From contig CANRJO010000010.1 in assembly GCA_947630965.1 (NCBI GenBank), positions 1 through 33,676 of the forward strand: a stretch of 33,676 bases of DNA, read 5' to 3'. Made by a program: the position numbers and the translations under genes. Below, in pieces: positions 14,042 through 22,478 of this stretch. The first letter of the stretch is position 1. Every line of letters starts with the position of its first letter. Below the pieces are notes generated by a model, which did not search any database, was not told where the DNA came from, and was given only the letters and a program-made list of their open reading frames with translations. The stretch comes from an uncultured Alphaproteobacteria bacterium (GTDB lineage: Bacteria > Pseudomonadota > Alphaproteobacteria > RF32 > CAG-239).

Positions 14042-15361
14042 ATGGAAGACACGCTTTTTTCAAATCAGGTTAAACGACCGCTTGCTGACAGGCTCAGACC
14101 GCATAATTTAAATGAGGTTGTCGGGCAAGACCATTTGGTGGGGGCAAATGCGCCTTTGGGGCGTATGCTTGCAAGTGGCAAAATCTCGTCTTTCATCTTA
14201 TGGGGACCGCCGGGGTGCGGCAAAACAACGATTGCACGTCTTATGGCGGAGCATACCAATCTTTATTTTGAGCAGATTTCTGCGGTTTTTTCAGGCGTGG
14301 CGGATCTAAAACGCGTTTTTCAATATGCCCAAGAACGCCGTGCCAACCAAGGCAAAGGCACGCTTTTGTTTGTGGATGAAATTCATCGGTTTAATAAGTC
14401 GCAACAGGACGGCTTTTTGCCTTATGTGGAAGACGGCACGGTCATTTTGGTTGGCGCCACCACGGAAAACCCCTCTTTTGAGCTCAATGCCGCTTTGCTC
14501 TCGCGGTGTCAGGTTTTTGTTTTGAACCGCCTGACAACGGATGATTTTGAAGTGCTTTTAGAACGCGCCGAAAAAGAAACAGGGCGTAAACTTCCCGTTG
14601 ATGGTGAAGCCCGCAGTTTCATGAAAGAAATTGCCGATGGTGACGGGCGATACATCTTAAATTTGGCAGAAAGCGTGTGGGCTTACGCCAAAGAGGGCGA
14701 GATTTTTAACAAAGAAAACATTGTCAACATCATTCGTTCCCGCGCGCCGGTTTATGATAAGGGGCGTGACGGGCATTATAACCTGATTTCTGCCGTGCAT
14801 AAATCGCTCCGCGGGTCTGATGTTGACGCCGCGCTTTATTGGGTGGCGCGTATGCTTTCATCGGGGGAAGATCCGCGTTATCTGTTGCGGCGGCTTATTC
14901 GGTTTTCTATTGAAGATGTTTCGCTTGCGGATCCCAATGCGGTTGTGCAAGCTGTGCATTGTGCGGAAGTTTATGAACGTTTGGGTTCGCCCGAAGGCGA
15001 TTTGGCGGTGATGCAGCTTGCCGCCTATTTAGCCACAGCACCAAAATCCGCCGCTGTTTATAAGGCAATGGATAAGGCTTTTGCGCTTGCTAAGCAAACA
15101 GGCTCTCTGATGCCGCCAAAGCACATTTTGAACGCGCCGACAAAGCTCATGAAAAATTTGGGCTATAGTGAAGGCTATATTTATGATCAAAATTTGGAAG
15201 ACGGCTTTTCTGGGCAAAATTATTTTCCAGACGGCATTCAGCGGCAAAAGCTTTATGAGCCTGTGGAGCGTGGTTTTGAACGCGAAATTAAAAAACGAAT
15301 CGAATATTTTGATAATTTGCGGCGTGAAAAAAATAAAAATAAGAAAAAAGAGGATAAATAA
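14042..15361 (+). CDS. rarA: Replication-associated recombination AAA+ ATPase RarA
   Basis: This 439-aa protein (also called MgsA) acts at stalled replication forks. It has Walker A GPPGCGKT at 55-62, Walker B with LLFVDEIHRF at about 108-117, sensor 1 in GATTENPSFE at 138-147 and an arginine finger in LSR (155). The C-terminal part (MPPKHILNAPTKLMK) matches the RarA tetramerisation domain. ATG 14042 has no clear ribosome binding site, but homology begins at once (RPLADRLRP). It leads an operon with an rluC-like gene, an asmA-like gene and an ATP12-like gene. Confidence 0.95.
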   Translation: MEDTLFSNQVKRPLADRLRPHNLNEVVGQDHLVGANAPLGRMLASGKISSFILWGPPGCGKTTIARLMAEHTNLYFEQISAVFSGVADLKRVFQYAQERRANQGKGTLLFVDEIHRFNKSQQDGFLPYVEDGTVILVGATTENPSFELNAALLSRCQVFVLNRLTTDDFEVLLERAEKETGRKLPVDGEARSFMKEIADGDGRYILNLAESVWAYAKEGEIFNKENIVNIIRSRAPVYDKGRDGHYNLISAVHKSLRGSDVDAALYWVARMLSSGEDPRYLLRRLIRFSIEDVSLADPNAVVQAVHCAEVYERLGSPEGDLAVMQLAAYLATAPKSAAVYKAMDKAFALAKQTGSLMPPKHILNAPTKLMKNLGYSEGYIYDQNLEDGFSGQNYFPDGIQRQKLYEPVERGFEREIKKRIEYFDNLRREKNKNKKKEDK

Positions 15362-16297
15362 ATGGCGGGTGTTACCACGGTTCTTATTAAAAAAGAAGAT
15401 GACGGCATGCGGTTAAACCGTTGGTTTTTGCGCGAATATCCGGCGCTTTCTTTGGGGCGGCTTCAAAAACTTTTGCGCACCAAGCAAATCAAGGTGGACG
15501 GCAAACGGGCGGAAGCCAACACGCGCCTTGTTGCCGGGCAGGAATTACGCATTCCCCCGCTTGATCGGGAAAAGGCCGCACCGGAAGAACGCGTGCTTTC
15601 AAAGGCAGATATTGCCTTTGCACAAAGTTTGGTTATTTATAAAGATGAAAATATTTTGGTTTTAAATAAGCCTTCGGGTTTGGCGGTGCAAGGTGGAAGC
15701 GGTATTTCACGGCACTTGGACGGTATGTTGGATGCGCTTTGTTTTGAGCTTTCGGAACGCCCGAAACTTGTCCACCGAATCGATAAAGACACAAGCGGGG
15801 TTTTGGTTTTGGCGCGTAACCGTAAGTATGCGGAAATTTTAACAAAGGCTTTTCGCGAACATCAAATGGGCAAAAAATATGTGCTTTTGTGCTATGGCTG
15901 CCCGCCCAAAATGCAAGATGTTATCCGCGCACCGCTTGAAAAAATCGGCGAGAAAGCAACCGTTTCGGAGCAAGGCAAGGTTGCGGAAACAGCGTATCGG
16001 GTTGTGGATGCGGTCGGCACAAAATTTGCGCTTGTTGAGGCGGAGCCTTTGACAGGGCGGACGCATCAAATCAGGGCGCATATGGAATATATTGGGTGTC
16101 CGCTTGTGGGCGATACAAAATATTATGGCACTGAACGTCCGAAAAGTGCGGATTTATCCCGTAAATTGCATTTACATGCGTTTCAAATTGATTTATCTGC
16201 TGTGAGTTCGAAAAAAACAGTTGTCAAGGCGCCATTGCCTGATTATTTTAAGGAAGATGCCACCGCGTTGGGGCTTAATTTGAAGGAGTTTAACTGA
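15362..16297 (+). CDS. rluC: RluC-type 23S rRNA pseudouridine synthase
   Basis: This 311-aa enzyme has an N-terminal S4 RNA-binding domain (about residues 16-75) and a RluA/RluC/RluD catalytic domain. The catalytic motif HRIDKDTSG (138-146) puts the nucleophile at D141, and GRTHQIRAH is the second signature. NKPSGLAVQGGS favours RluC over RluD. Target sites are inferred as the RluC uridines of 23S rRNA. The start codon abuts the rarA stop, and its stop overlaps the next start (TGATG), so the operon is translationally coupled. The S4 domain is preceded by 15 residues only. Confidence 0.88.
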   Translation: MAGVTTVLIKKEDDGMRLNRWFLREYPALSLGRLQKLLRTKQIKVDGKRAEANTRLVAGQELRIPPLDREKAAPEERVLSKADIAFAQSLVIYKDENILVLNKPSGLAVQGGSGISRHLDGMLDALCFELSERPKLVHRIDKDTSGVLVLARNRKYAEILTKAFREHQMGKKYVLLCYGCPPKMQDVIRAPLEKIGEKATVSEQGKVAETAYRVVDAVGTKFALVEAEPLTGRTHQIRAHMEYIGCPLVGDTKYYGTERPKSADLSRKLHLHAFQIDLSAVSSKKTVVKAPLPDYFKEDATALGLNLKEFN

Positions 16298-18387
16298 TGA
16301 TCAAATTTTTCAAGTTTCTTTTGTGGAGTGTTTTTGGTCTTGTGGCGGTTGCCGCAATCGCGCTTTTTGTGTTTATTAAAACGTTTGATTTGAATAAATA
16401 TAAATCATATGCTGAAAAGGCGGTTTATGAACAAACCGGGCGCAAACTTTCCTTAAATGGTGACGCGTGGCTCAAAATCTCGCTCGTGCCGACAGCTGTT
16501 TTGAATGACGTGAGCTTGAGCAACCCCGCATGGGCGCCCACGCCTGATATGGTGAAAGCAAAGTCGGTTGAGGTTTCAGTCTCCGTTTTGCCCCTTTTGG
16601 ATAAAGAAATTGTGATTGATACGGTTCAGCTTGTGGAACCCGAAGTTTATTTATATGTGAGTCCGACAGGCGAAAATAACTGGACATTTGAAAAACCAGG
16701 CGTTCAAACAGCGCAAGCTGCGCCTTTAACGGCAAATGATGCTGCGGTGGAAGTTTCCGCCCCGCTGAATTTGGTTGCCAAAGAAGTGGATATTGAAAAT
16801 GGTGTTGTTATTTATCAGGACTTAAAAAGCCGCTCTAAAACTGATGTTCGGGTGCAGTCTTTTGCCTTAACGGCGGAAGATATGGCTAGCGATGTTGATA
16901 TTGTGGCGGATTTATTGTTTAACGGTGAACAAATTAATGCCACCGCCACCACGGGGTCCATTCAGTCATTGCTTCGTGATGAGCCGAATTTTCCAGTTCA
17001 TGCCAAAGTCAAAGCTTATGGTGCCACCGTTGATGCAGATGTAAAACTATCCGGACTTTTGAGTGGTAACATTTCCTTTGTGGGCAATGTCAGCGCGCAA
17101 AATCCGGCGGGTAATTTCGGTGCGCCGGATGTCAATTTGCAAACGGCTTTAAGCGGAAATGTTAAAAATATTGTGGCGGAAATTCAAAAGTTAAATGTTG
17201 CCGGTAATACAATTACAGGTACAGTTAAGGCGGATTTAAGCGGTTCTAAACCTTATGTGAACGCTGTTCTTAAAAGCCCGAAAATTGATGTGACAAAGCT
17301 TTCCGCACCGGTTAAAAAAGCGCAAGTGAGCCTTGTGAGTTCGGCAGAAGCGGCAAACTTTGTGCCGGCGACACCTGTTGATTTGAGCGCCTTGAAGCTT
17401 GTGAATGCTGATGCCAAAGTTAATGTGACGACGTTGGTTGTTAATAAGGATATGGCGTTAAGTAATGTTTCTTTAACTGCCAAGCTCAATAATGGTGTTT
17501 TGAATGTGAACCCCTTAAATGCCAATTTGGGTGGTGGCACGTTAAATGCGAATGCTATGGTTAATGCTAATCAAAATGTGTTTTCACTTGATGCCAAAGG
17601 GCAAAATATTGTGTTGCAAAGTTTGGTGCCGAATTTGGGCGTGACGGATGACAATCACTTTGGCATTGGGAGCGGCGGTAAGACGGATTTGAGCCTTAAT
17701 CTTCAAGGTGAAGGCAAAACCGTGCGTCAAATTGTTGAAAGTCTGAATGGGCAAGTGATTGCCATTGTGGGCGAATCGAGGATTCAAACAGGCTCGCTTA
17801 AATATTTGGAAGGTAGCATTGTCAGCCAAATTTTGAGAACACTCAATATTAAAACAAAAGAAAAAGTTATGAAACTTCAATGCGCCGTTGCGCGTGCCGA
17901 TATCAAAAACGGCGACGCCTCTTTCCCGAAAGGGATTGTCTTTAATGCCAAAGATTTAACGGTGGTTGGCGATGGAAGCGTTAATTTGAAGAATGATAAA
18001 ATTAATCTGACAATTCATCCGTTTAACGGTAAACTTGCCGATACAAATGTGGTGCAAGCTATCTCTTCCTTGCTCAAAGTGAGCGGTACCATTGATAGTC
18101 CGCGCCTTGCGCTTGATAATTCCGCCGTGATTAAGAATGTGGTTGGTGTGGCGGCTGCCGGGCCGGCGTTTTTAGGCTCGCAACTTTTGCTTGATGTGGA
18201 CGAATCGCCTTGTTATACCGCGCTTAAAGGCACAGCGTATCAATCTATGTTCCCTGCGCCAAAGGGTGTTCAAGCTGCGGGGCAGAGCGCTTATCAGGGC
18301 GCAAGTGATGCCATCAGCGGCGGTGTTAACCTGATTACGGATACAGCAAAAGGTGTTTTAGGCATTTTATCAGGAAAGAAAAAATAA
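16297..18387 (+). CDS. AsmA-family envelope protein
   Basis: This 696-aa protein is anchored by one N-terminal membrane helix (about residues 8-28) with the rest in the periplasm. The segment LNKYKSYAEKAVYEQTGRKL and the later repeated beta-rich region, ending with a typical AsmA_2-like C-terminal domain (VVGDGSVNLKNDKINLTI), support the family. AsmA/TamB-like proteins influence outer-membrane lipid transport and assembly. AAGGAG precedes ATG 16297. It sits within the rarA operon, between the rluC-like and ATP12-like genes. Confidence 0.85.
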   Translation: MIKFFKFLLWSVFGLVAVAAIALFVFIKTFDLNKYKSYAEKAVYEQTGRKLSLNGDAWLKISLVPTAVLNDVSLSNPAWAPTPDMVKAKSVEVSVSVLPLLDKEIVIDTVQLVEPEVYLYVSPTGENNWTFEKPGVQTAQAAPLTANDAAVEVSAPLNLVAKEVDIENGVVIYQDLKSRSKTDVRVQSFALTAEDMASDVDIVADLLFNGEQINATATTGSIQSLLRDEPNFPVHAKVKAYGATVDADVKLSGLLSGNISFVGNVSAQNPAGNFGAPDVNLQTALSGNVKNIVAEIQKLNVAGNTITGTVKADLSGSKPYVNAVLKSPKIDVTKLSAPVKKAQVSLVSSAEAANFVPATPVDLSALKLVNADAKVNVTTLVVNKDMALSNVSLTAKLNNGVLNVNPLNANLGGGTLNANAMVNANQNVFSLDAKGQNIVLQSLVPNLGVTDDNHFGIGSGGKTDLSLNLQGEGKTVRQIVESLNGQVIAIVGESRIQTGSLKYLEGSIVSQILRTLNIKTKEKVMKLQCAVARADIKNGDASFPKGIVFNAKDLTVVGDGSVNLKNDKINLTIHPFNGKLADTNVVQAISSLLKVSGTIDSPRLALDNSAVIKNVVGVAAAGPAFLGSQLLLDVDESPCYTALKGTAYQSMFPAPKGVQAAGQSAYQGASDAISGGVNLITDTAKGVLGILSGKKK

Positions 18388-18891
18388 ATGATACAAAATT
18401 GGAAAAAACTTGAGCAGGAAATTTCCTTGCATCGAGAAGAGCTTGTTGATCGATTAACGGATTTTGCCCGTACTGATGTTATGCTTTTTTTAAGCACGGA
18501 TAAAAAACTTTTGGAAGAGCAAAAGTCTAAATGGCTCCCTATCGTGAATTGGGTCAATCAAACCGTGAATGCTGATTTTAAGCCGACAACATCGCTTAAC
18601 GTTCCTCCTGTCAGCAAAAATTTTTTGGCGGACTTTAAAAACTATATTCGCGCCTTTTCAGATAAAGAAATGGCAGTATTTTACACCGCTGCTTTAGATA
18701 TGCATTCCGTTTTATTAGCTTTGGCGCTTGTTAAAGGTAAAATTGACGCCAAACAAGCCTTTGAGCTTTCCGAAATGGAAGAGCTCTTTCAAGCCCGCAA
18801 TTGGGGAAAGGAAGCAATAGCGGAAGCACGGCGAAAGGCAATCAGGGATAAGTTGGTTGATGCTGAATCTTATTTGAGGAAATGCGTATAG
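18388..18891 (+). CDS. ATP12-family F1-ATPase assembly chaperone, short form
   Basis: The 167-aa protein matches the C-terminal two thirds of ATP12 chaperones. Landmarks are LVDRLTDFARTDVMLFL, the W-P-x-x-x-W of KWLPIVNW, and the last helices with LLALALVKGKID, AFELSEMEELFQ and WGKEA. ATP12 binds the F1 alpha subunit in mitochondria and alphaproteobacteria. Usual bacterial members have 230-260 residues, so the N-terminal domain of about 70 residues is missing here, with no sign of it upstream. The start abuts the asmA-like stop. The rarA / rluC / ... / ATP12 order is typical of alphaproteobacteria. Confidence 0.75.
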   Translation: MIQNWKKLEQEISLHREELVDRLTDFARTDVMLFLSTDKKLLEEQKSKWLPIVNWVNQTVNADFKPTTSLNVPPVSKNFLADFKNYIRAFSDKEMAVFYTAALDMHSVLLALALVKGKIDAKQAFELSEMEELFQARNWGKEAIAEARRKAIRDKLVDAESYLRKCV

Positions 18892-18895
18892 CGGG

Positions 18896-18985
18896 GAGGA
18901 AAGGCGTATAGCTGGCATTTAGAGCAATTTAAGGGGAAAAAGTGTCCTCATGTACCTCTTACGTACACTGCGGTACTTTTGAGCA
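18896..18985 (+). repeat. Dispersed hairpin repeat, copy 2
   Basis: It matches the reverse complement of 268-357, from GGAAAGGCG to GCGGTACTTTTG, with a few substitutions and one indel. The inner hairpin GTAC (18952-18955) with GTAC (18963-18966) is kept. The pair flanking it is T18951-A18967 here but C286-G302 in copy 1, a compensatory change. The outer stem is not complete in this copy. The rest of the gap to 19107 holds no recognisable feature. Confidence 0.7.
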
Positions 18986-19107
18986 AACAATCACTCCATT
19001 CGCCTCATTATCCGCCTTTCCCATAAATCGGTGCAAAATAAGGATTAGTTTTTTATCCGCTTTCCTTGGGTTTGGGGCAAAGGTGTTGTGGCTGTTGCAA
19101 TTCCTTT

Positions 19108-20190
19108 CTAAAATGCCAACATCGCCCGCATAGGCTTTGTGCCACTTGCCCCATCCATTGCAATGTCTCCGCCACAATTTTTGCATAAATGAACGGCAAG
19201 GTATCTGTTGCCATCCAAGTAACTTGATGACCACAAAAAATTTCCCTCTTCAGCTAATAAATTCGTTTGAACATTTTTGTCTTTAAGAGCTTGAAGGGTT
19301 TCATCTACTTTATCACGAATATCAGGCGTTGCAGTATTCTTTATTGTCCACCAATCTCCTGCCACACCATTGCTTTTTAGTTTGCTCATATCCGAGTTCC
19401 AAAGCAAAACAAGTTCGCCGACCGAGGGCATATACCATCTGCCTTGCCCTGTGATAGGGTTTGCCGAATCAACTTGAGGCGGATAAAAATTGTGCGCTGC
19501 CAAAGCCATTGTGGCTTGGCAAAACTTGTTATAATTTAGACTACCCTTTGGATAGGTACAATTTTCCAACTTGGTGTTGATTAAAATATCTGTGTTTTCA
19601 AGTCCTGCAAAAGCGTACGCCTCATGCTTTTGAAGAGCGGTAATTAACTCTTGAGCAGAGGCAAAGCCTTCGATTTGCGGCGTAATACCTGCTAGCCCAA
19701 AATACGGATCTTTATTACTTTGCCCAAAAGGATTTTCAGGATGAAAGGTATTATTTTCATCAAAAGTTAAATGATGTAAACTGATGACTTTGCCGTGACG
19801 CCCCTCATCATAGGTGTAAAATACGATGCCGACAGGGGTTTTAGTGTTGTCATAATCTTGAACATAACCACAGGTCCCGTCTGCATAATAAACATCGCCG
19901 ATTTCACAAAGTGCTTTGCAAGCCGTAAATTTTTGATTGCCTTTACATTTCACGATTTTCCCGCACCAGGACGTTTTGTCATCTTCGGTAAAACCAAGCT
20001 TGGCACAATCCATATTGACGCATTTCTTATACGAATGGTCTAACGGACAATACATATAGCCATTGTCCGCACAATAAGGATCATCATCTCGAGAATATCC
20101 TAACTCTTCACACGTTGGCACCTTCTCACAATCAATCGCATTTGCAACATTTGCAAACATCAAGCCTAACAAAAACATCAAGTATCGCAT
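19108..20190 (-). CDS. Secreted Cys-rich protein, family member B
   Basis: This 360-aa protein has a signal peptide (MRYLMFLLGLMFANVANA) followed by eleven cysteines in residues 21-107 (C21, 27, 40, 48, 57, 62, 76, 82, 91, 95, 107), which suggests disulfide-bonded modules. The middle has TPVGIVFYTYDEGRHGKVISL. The C-terminal domain contains GRWYMPSVGELVLLW, LWSSSYLDG and a terminal KPMRAMLAF, similar to DUF1566-like/C-type-lectin-like domains (inference). ATG 20190 was chosen over ATG 20217 because GAGGAG lies just upstream and the signal peptide then starts at residue 1. A 201-bp stretch (19753-19953) is nearly identical to gene C. Function is unknown; surface binding or adhesion is plausible. 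Confidence 0.87.
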   Translation of the reverse strand: MRYLMFLLGLMFANVANAIDCEKVPTCEELGYSRDDDPYCADNGYMYCPLDHSYKKCVNMDCAKLGFTEDDKTSWCGKIVKCKGNQKFTACKALCEIGDVYYADGTCGYVQDYDNTKTPVGIVFYTYDEGRHGKVISLHHLTFDENNTFHPENPFGQSNKDPYFGLAGITPQIEGFASAQELITALQKHEAYAFAGLENTDILINTKLENCTYPKGSLNYNKFCQATMALAAHNFYPPQVDSANPITGQGRWYMPSVGELVLLWNSDMSKLKSNGVAGDWWTIKNTATPDIRDKVDETLQALKDKNVQTNLLAEEGNFLWSSSYLDGNRYLAVHLCKNCGGDIAMDGASGTKPMRAMLAF

Positions 20191-20220
20191 TTTATTCTCC
20201 TCATTTGAATCAATCAAAAA

Positions 20221-20314
20221 AAGGGTACCTTAAAATGCAACACTTTTTAAAATTTTAGAACCTTGATTCTGCTTGATTTTTATTATTGACAACCCTATTT
20301 TTTTAAAGTACCTT
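20221..20314 (-). promoter_or_regulatory. GGTACC-bounded upstream cassette of gene B
   Basis: The gene-proximal palindrome is GGTACC at 20224-20229 and the distal one is AAGTACCTT (20306-20314, one base short of perfect), 83 bp apart centre to centre. Bases 20224-20292 are identical over 69 bp, in reverse complement, to 25981-26049 of cassette C. TTGTCA (20292-20287) could be a -35. Seven T residues follow the proximal palindrome in the gene direction. The distal edge lies only about 30 bp from the acylphosphatase start on the other strand. Confidence 0.65.
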
Positions 20315-20345
20315 TTTTTAACACTTTTTCCCTATCATAATTAAT

Positions 20346-20633
20346 ATGAAAGAAGTTTGCTTAAAAATAACAGGTCGTGTACAGGGCATCGGTTATCGAC
20401 GTTGGGCGGAACGTAAAGCGCACGAAATCGGTGGCATTTCCGGTTGGGTTTTAAACATGCCTGATGGCAGCGTTGAAATTTTGATGAAGGGCGAAGAAAG
20501 GCCTTTGGAACAAATGATTGCCGCCTGTTATGAAGGGCCTTGGGCGGCACGTGTCGATTCGGTTGAATTTTTACCCCGCCCGAGTAGCGGTTTTTTACCA
20601 CCTATTCAAGACGGTATTTTTGAGCATATCTAA
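20346..20633 (+). CDS. acyP: Acylphosphatase
   Basis: This 95-aa enzyme hydrolyses acyl phosphates. The signature VQGIGYRRW contains the phosphate-binding R18, and the catalytic asparagine is N37 in VLNMPDGSVEI. Length and fold pattern are as expected. No clear Shine-Dalgarno precedes ATG 20346. It is divergent from secreted-protein gene B and shares its upstream region, so the cassette at 20221-20314 could affect both. Downstream DUF2769 and TPR-like genes may form an operon with it. Confidence 0.93.
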   Translation: MKEVCLKITGRVQGIGYRRWAERKAHEIGGISGWVLNMPDGSVEILMKGEERPLEQMIAACYEGPWAARVDSVEFLPRPSSGFLPPIQDGIFEHI

Positions 20634-20701
20634 AAGTTTAATCCCTTCTTGTTATTTTGAAAAAGTTGCTTATTTCAAACCCCAATAATATGGAGGGTTT
20701 G

Positions 20702-20983
20702 ATGCGCGTTCAAAAAACTTTGGAAAATGCTTCGTTTTGTTTATGTATGAAATGCCCGTCTTATTCGACGGTTTGCAGAATTAAGAATGAACCCGAAAAT
20801 TCCATTCAAACAGAGGCGGATTTACAAACGCGCACACACTTTGAAAAAATGTTTTGCGCCTTCCAAAAAAGCAACTGCATCCACCTTAACCGCGGCTGTA
20901 TTTGTGATCAGTGCGTTGTGCACCAAATTTATGCCTTGCAACGTCATGAGTATTGCCTGCATTCAGGCGGAGAAGTCAGATGA
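20702..20983 (+). CDS. DUF2769-type Cys-rich protein
   Basis: This 93-aa protein has a probable metal or cluster site. Cysteine pattern: CLCMKCPSYSTVC near the N-terminus, then FC, NCIHLNRGCICDQC and YC near the C-terminus. This matches DUF2769, whose members are found mostly in anaerobes and whose function is unknown. ATG 20702 was chosen because GGAGGG lies 4-5 bases upstream, rather than TTG 20657. Its last codons overlap the start of the next gene by ATGA, so they are coupled. Confidence 0.75.
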   Translation: MRVQKTLENASFCLCMKCPSYSTVCRIKNEPENSIQTEADLQTRTHFEKMFCAFQKSNCIHLNRGCICDQCVVHQIYALQRHEYCLHSGGEVR

Positions 20984-21645
20984 TACGCTCTGAAAAACGT
21001 CCGTTTCAAACAGGCAATGATCTTGTTAAAATTTACCGCGCCGCCGCTGAACGCGTGAAATATCTGCAAGATATTGATGACAAGCTCTTGGCTTATAACG
21101 AGGTCATAACGTATTGCGCTCACGCCAAACAATGTATTGCGGATGATAGCGTCAAACGCAACCAAATTTTGTTTTGGACATACAGCAACATCGGCGATAT
21201 GTTTTTAGAGCGCAACACGCACACACCCATGGCGGATAATTACCTATATGCCGTGCAATATTATGAAAACGCTTTGGAATTTTGCAAAACAGAATCTGAT
21301 AAACACCACACCTTGGAAAAATTAGCGCATGTTTACGGCGAGCTTCAGGACGAAAAAAACTGGCGCAAAGCCATTGAGCAGATTGCGCTTTCGCAAGATG
21401 CGCCTTATAAGCGTCAAGCCTTTATGGAGCTTGCAAACACTACGGATGACATGCGTCTTCAGGCAAAATATTTGGAATTTGCGCTTAATTTTGTGATGGA
21501 GGAAAATGTTTCAACTTTGGAAAAATGTCAAAACACGCTCATGATCTGTCAACGGCTTTTAGACATTTACGCTGCCGGCAAAAGCAAAAAGAATTATGAT
21601 CGTGTGAAAGCCTTGCAAAAATCCACGCTTGAAATGCTTCACTAA
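20980..21645 (+). CDS. TPR-like helical protein coupled to DUF2769
   Basis: This 221-aa all-helical protein has tetratricopeptide-like units (for example NYLYAVQYYENALEFC and LEKLAHVYGELQDEKNW). The pattern resembles the C-terminal half of the protein at 2928-4352, so they may be paralogues. No signal peptide is seen. ATG 20980 overlaps the DUF2769 stop (ATGA), with GGAG upstream; the ORF is open to ATG 20953 but that start lacks such support. Its stop overlaps the stop of the convergent HD gene. It is probably a protein-interaction partner in the DUF2769 unit. Confidence 0.7.
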   Translation: MIRSEKRPFQTGNDLVKIYRAAAERVKYLQDIDDKLLAYNEVITYCAHAKQCIADDSVKRNQILFWTYSNIGDMFLERNTHTPMADNYLYAVQYYENALEFCKTESDKHHTLEKLAHVYGELQDEKNWRKAIEQIALSQDAPYKRQAFMELANTTDDMRLQAKYLEFALNFVMEENVSTLEKCQNTLMICQRLLDIYAAGKSKKNYDRVKALQKSTLEMLH

Positions 21646-22478
21646 CCAATTTTAAGCTGAAATCTTTTTTCCACATATTCGCTCACAATTTGCCTAATTT
21701 GTGCCATTTTGAGCGGATCTGGCTGAAATTTGTTAAGAATGCCGTAAAATTTTTCAAATAAATTAAGTTTTTTGCAAAAAACAACGGAAGATTGATAATT
21801 CATATCAAATATCCACGAAAACGTTGATAAAAGCGAGCTGACGTTTGTATCAAGAAATCTCCCTTGTGGAACGCGACACTTGCAAAATTCTGCCCAAAGT
21901 TTCGGCATAATTGGGGCTTGCGACTTTGAAAAATCGTCCGGAAAAGGTAACCACACAATGCGCATGGCATCAAACTCATTGGTTAAAATCTGCCAGTTCG
22001 CAATCTTATCCGCGTCACGAACCAAAAATGCGATGTGGCGCACATCTTCTTTGAGCTGCCCCTCGGGCAATGCCTGATATTCGGCATCAGCATACAAATC
22101 TTCAATCATATGCCCGTGGTGCTTAATAGGAAGCCAAATCAAAACATCATTAAATTCAGGCAAAGTTTTTAAGAATGCCGCGCCACACAAACCATGATCA
22201 ATTTTTTTATTTTCCTCAAATTTCAGACGTGCCTCGCGAAACCGAAAAACATCGTGCAACAAAACGGCTGTTTTCGCTTTTTCCCAAAATGCCGAATCTC
22301 TCCCCTGAAAATAAGGCTCATTTCTCAAAATCAGGTTACCCGCACCAGCAACTTGCCAAGAATGCCGCCATTTTTCTTCAATATACGCAACATATTGCGG
22401 GTTTGACATCGCCTTTGCCGTCCGATGCGTTTCATACTCGGTTTGAAGCAAAATTTTGGCATTTTCATATAAACTCAT
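21642..22478 (-). CDS. HD-domain phosphohydrolase
   Basis: The 278-aa protein keeps the HD superfamily metal ligands: H39, H75-D76 (LLHDVFRF) and D157 in RDADKIANW. Extra histidines in IKHHGH (120-123) are likely ligands too. Such enzymes hydrolyse nucleotides or other phosphoesters; the substrate is unknown. Its ATG overlaps the nrdG stop (ATGA), so it is the last gene of the anaerobic ribonucleotide reductase operon. This suggests a link to nucleotide metabolism, but that is inference from position. Confidence 0.8.
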   Translation of the reverse strand: MSLYENAKILLQTEYETHRTAKAMSNPQYVAYIEEKWRHSWQVAGAGNLILRNEPYFQGRDSAFWEKAKTAVLLHDVFRFREARLKFEENKKIDHGLCGAAFLKTLPEFNDVLIWLPIKHHGHMIEDLYADAEYQALPEGQLKEDVRHIAFLVRDADKIANWQILTNEFDAMRIVWLPFPDDFSKSQAPIMPKLWAEFCKCRVPQGRFLDTNVSSLLSTFSWIFDMNYQSSVVFCKKLNLFEKFYGILNKFQPDPLKMAQIRQIVSEYVEKRFQLKIG

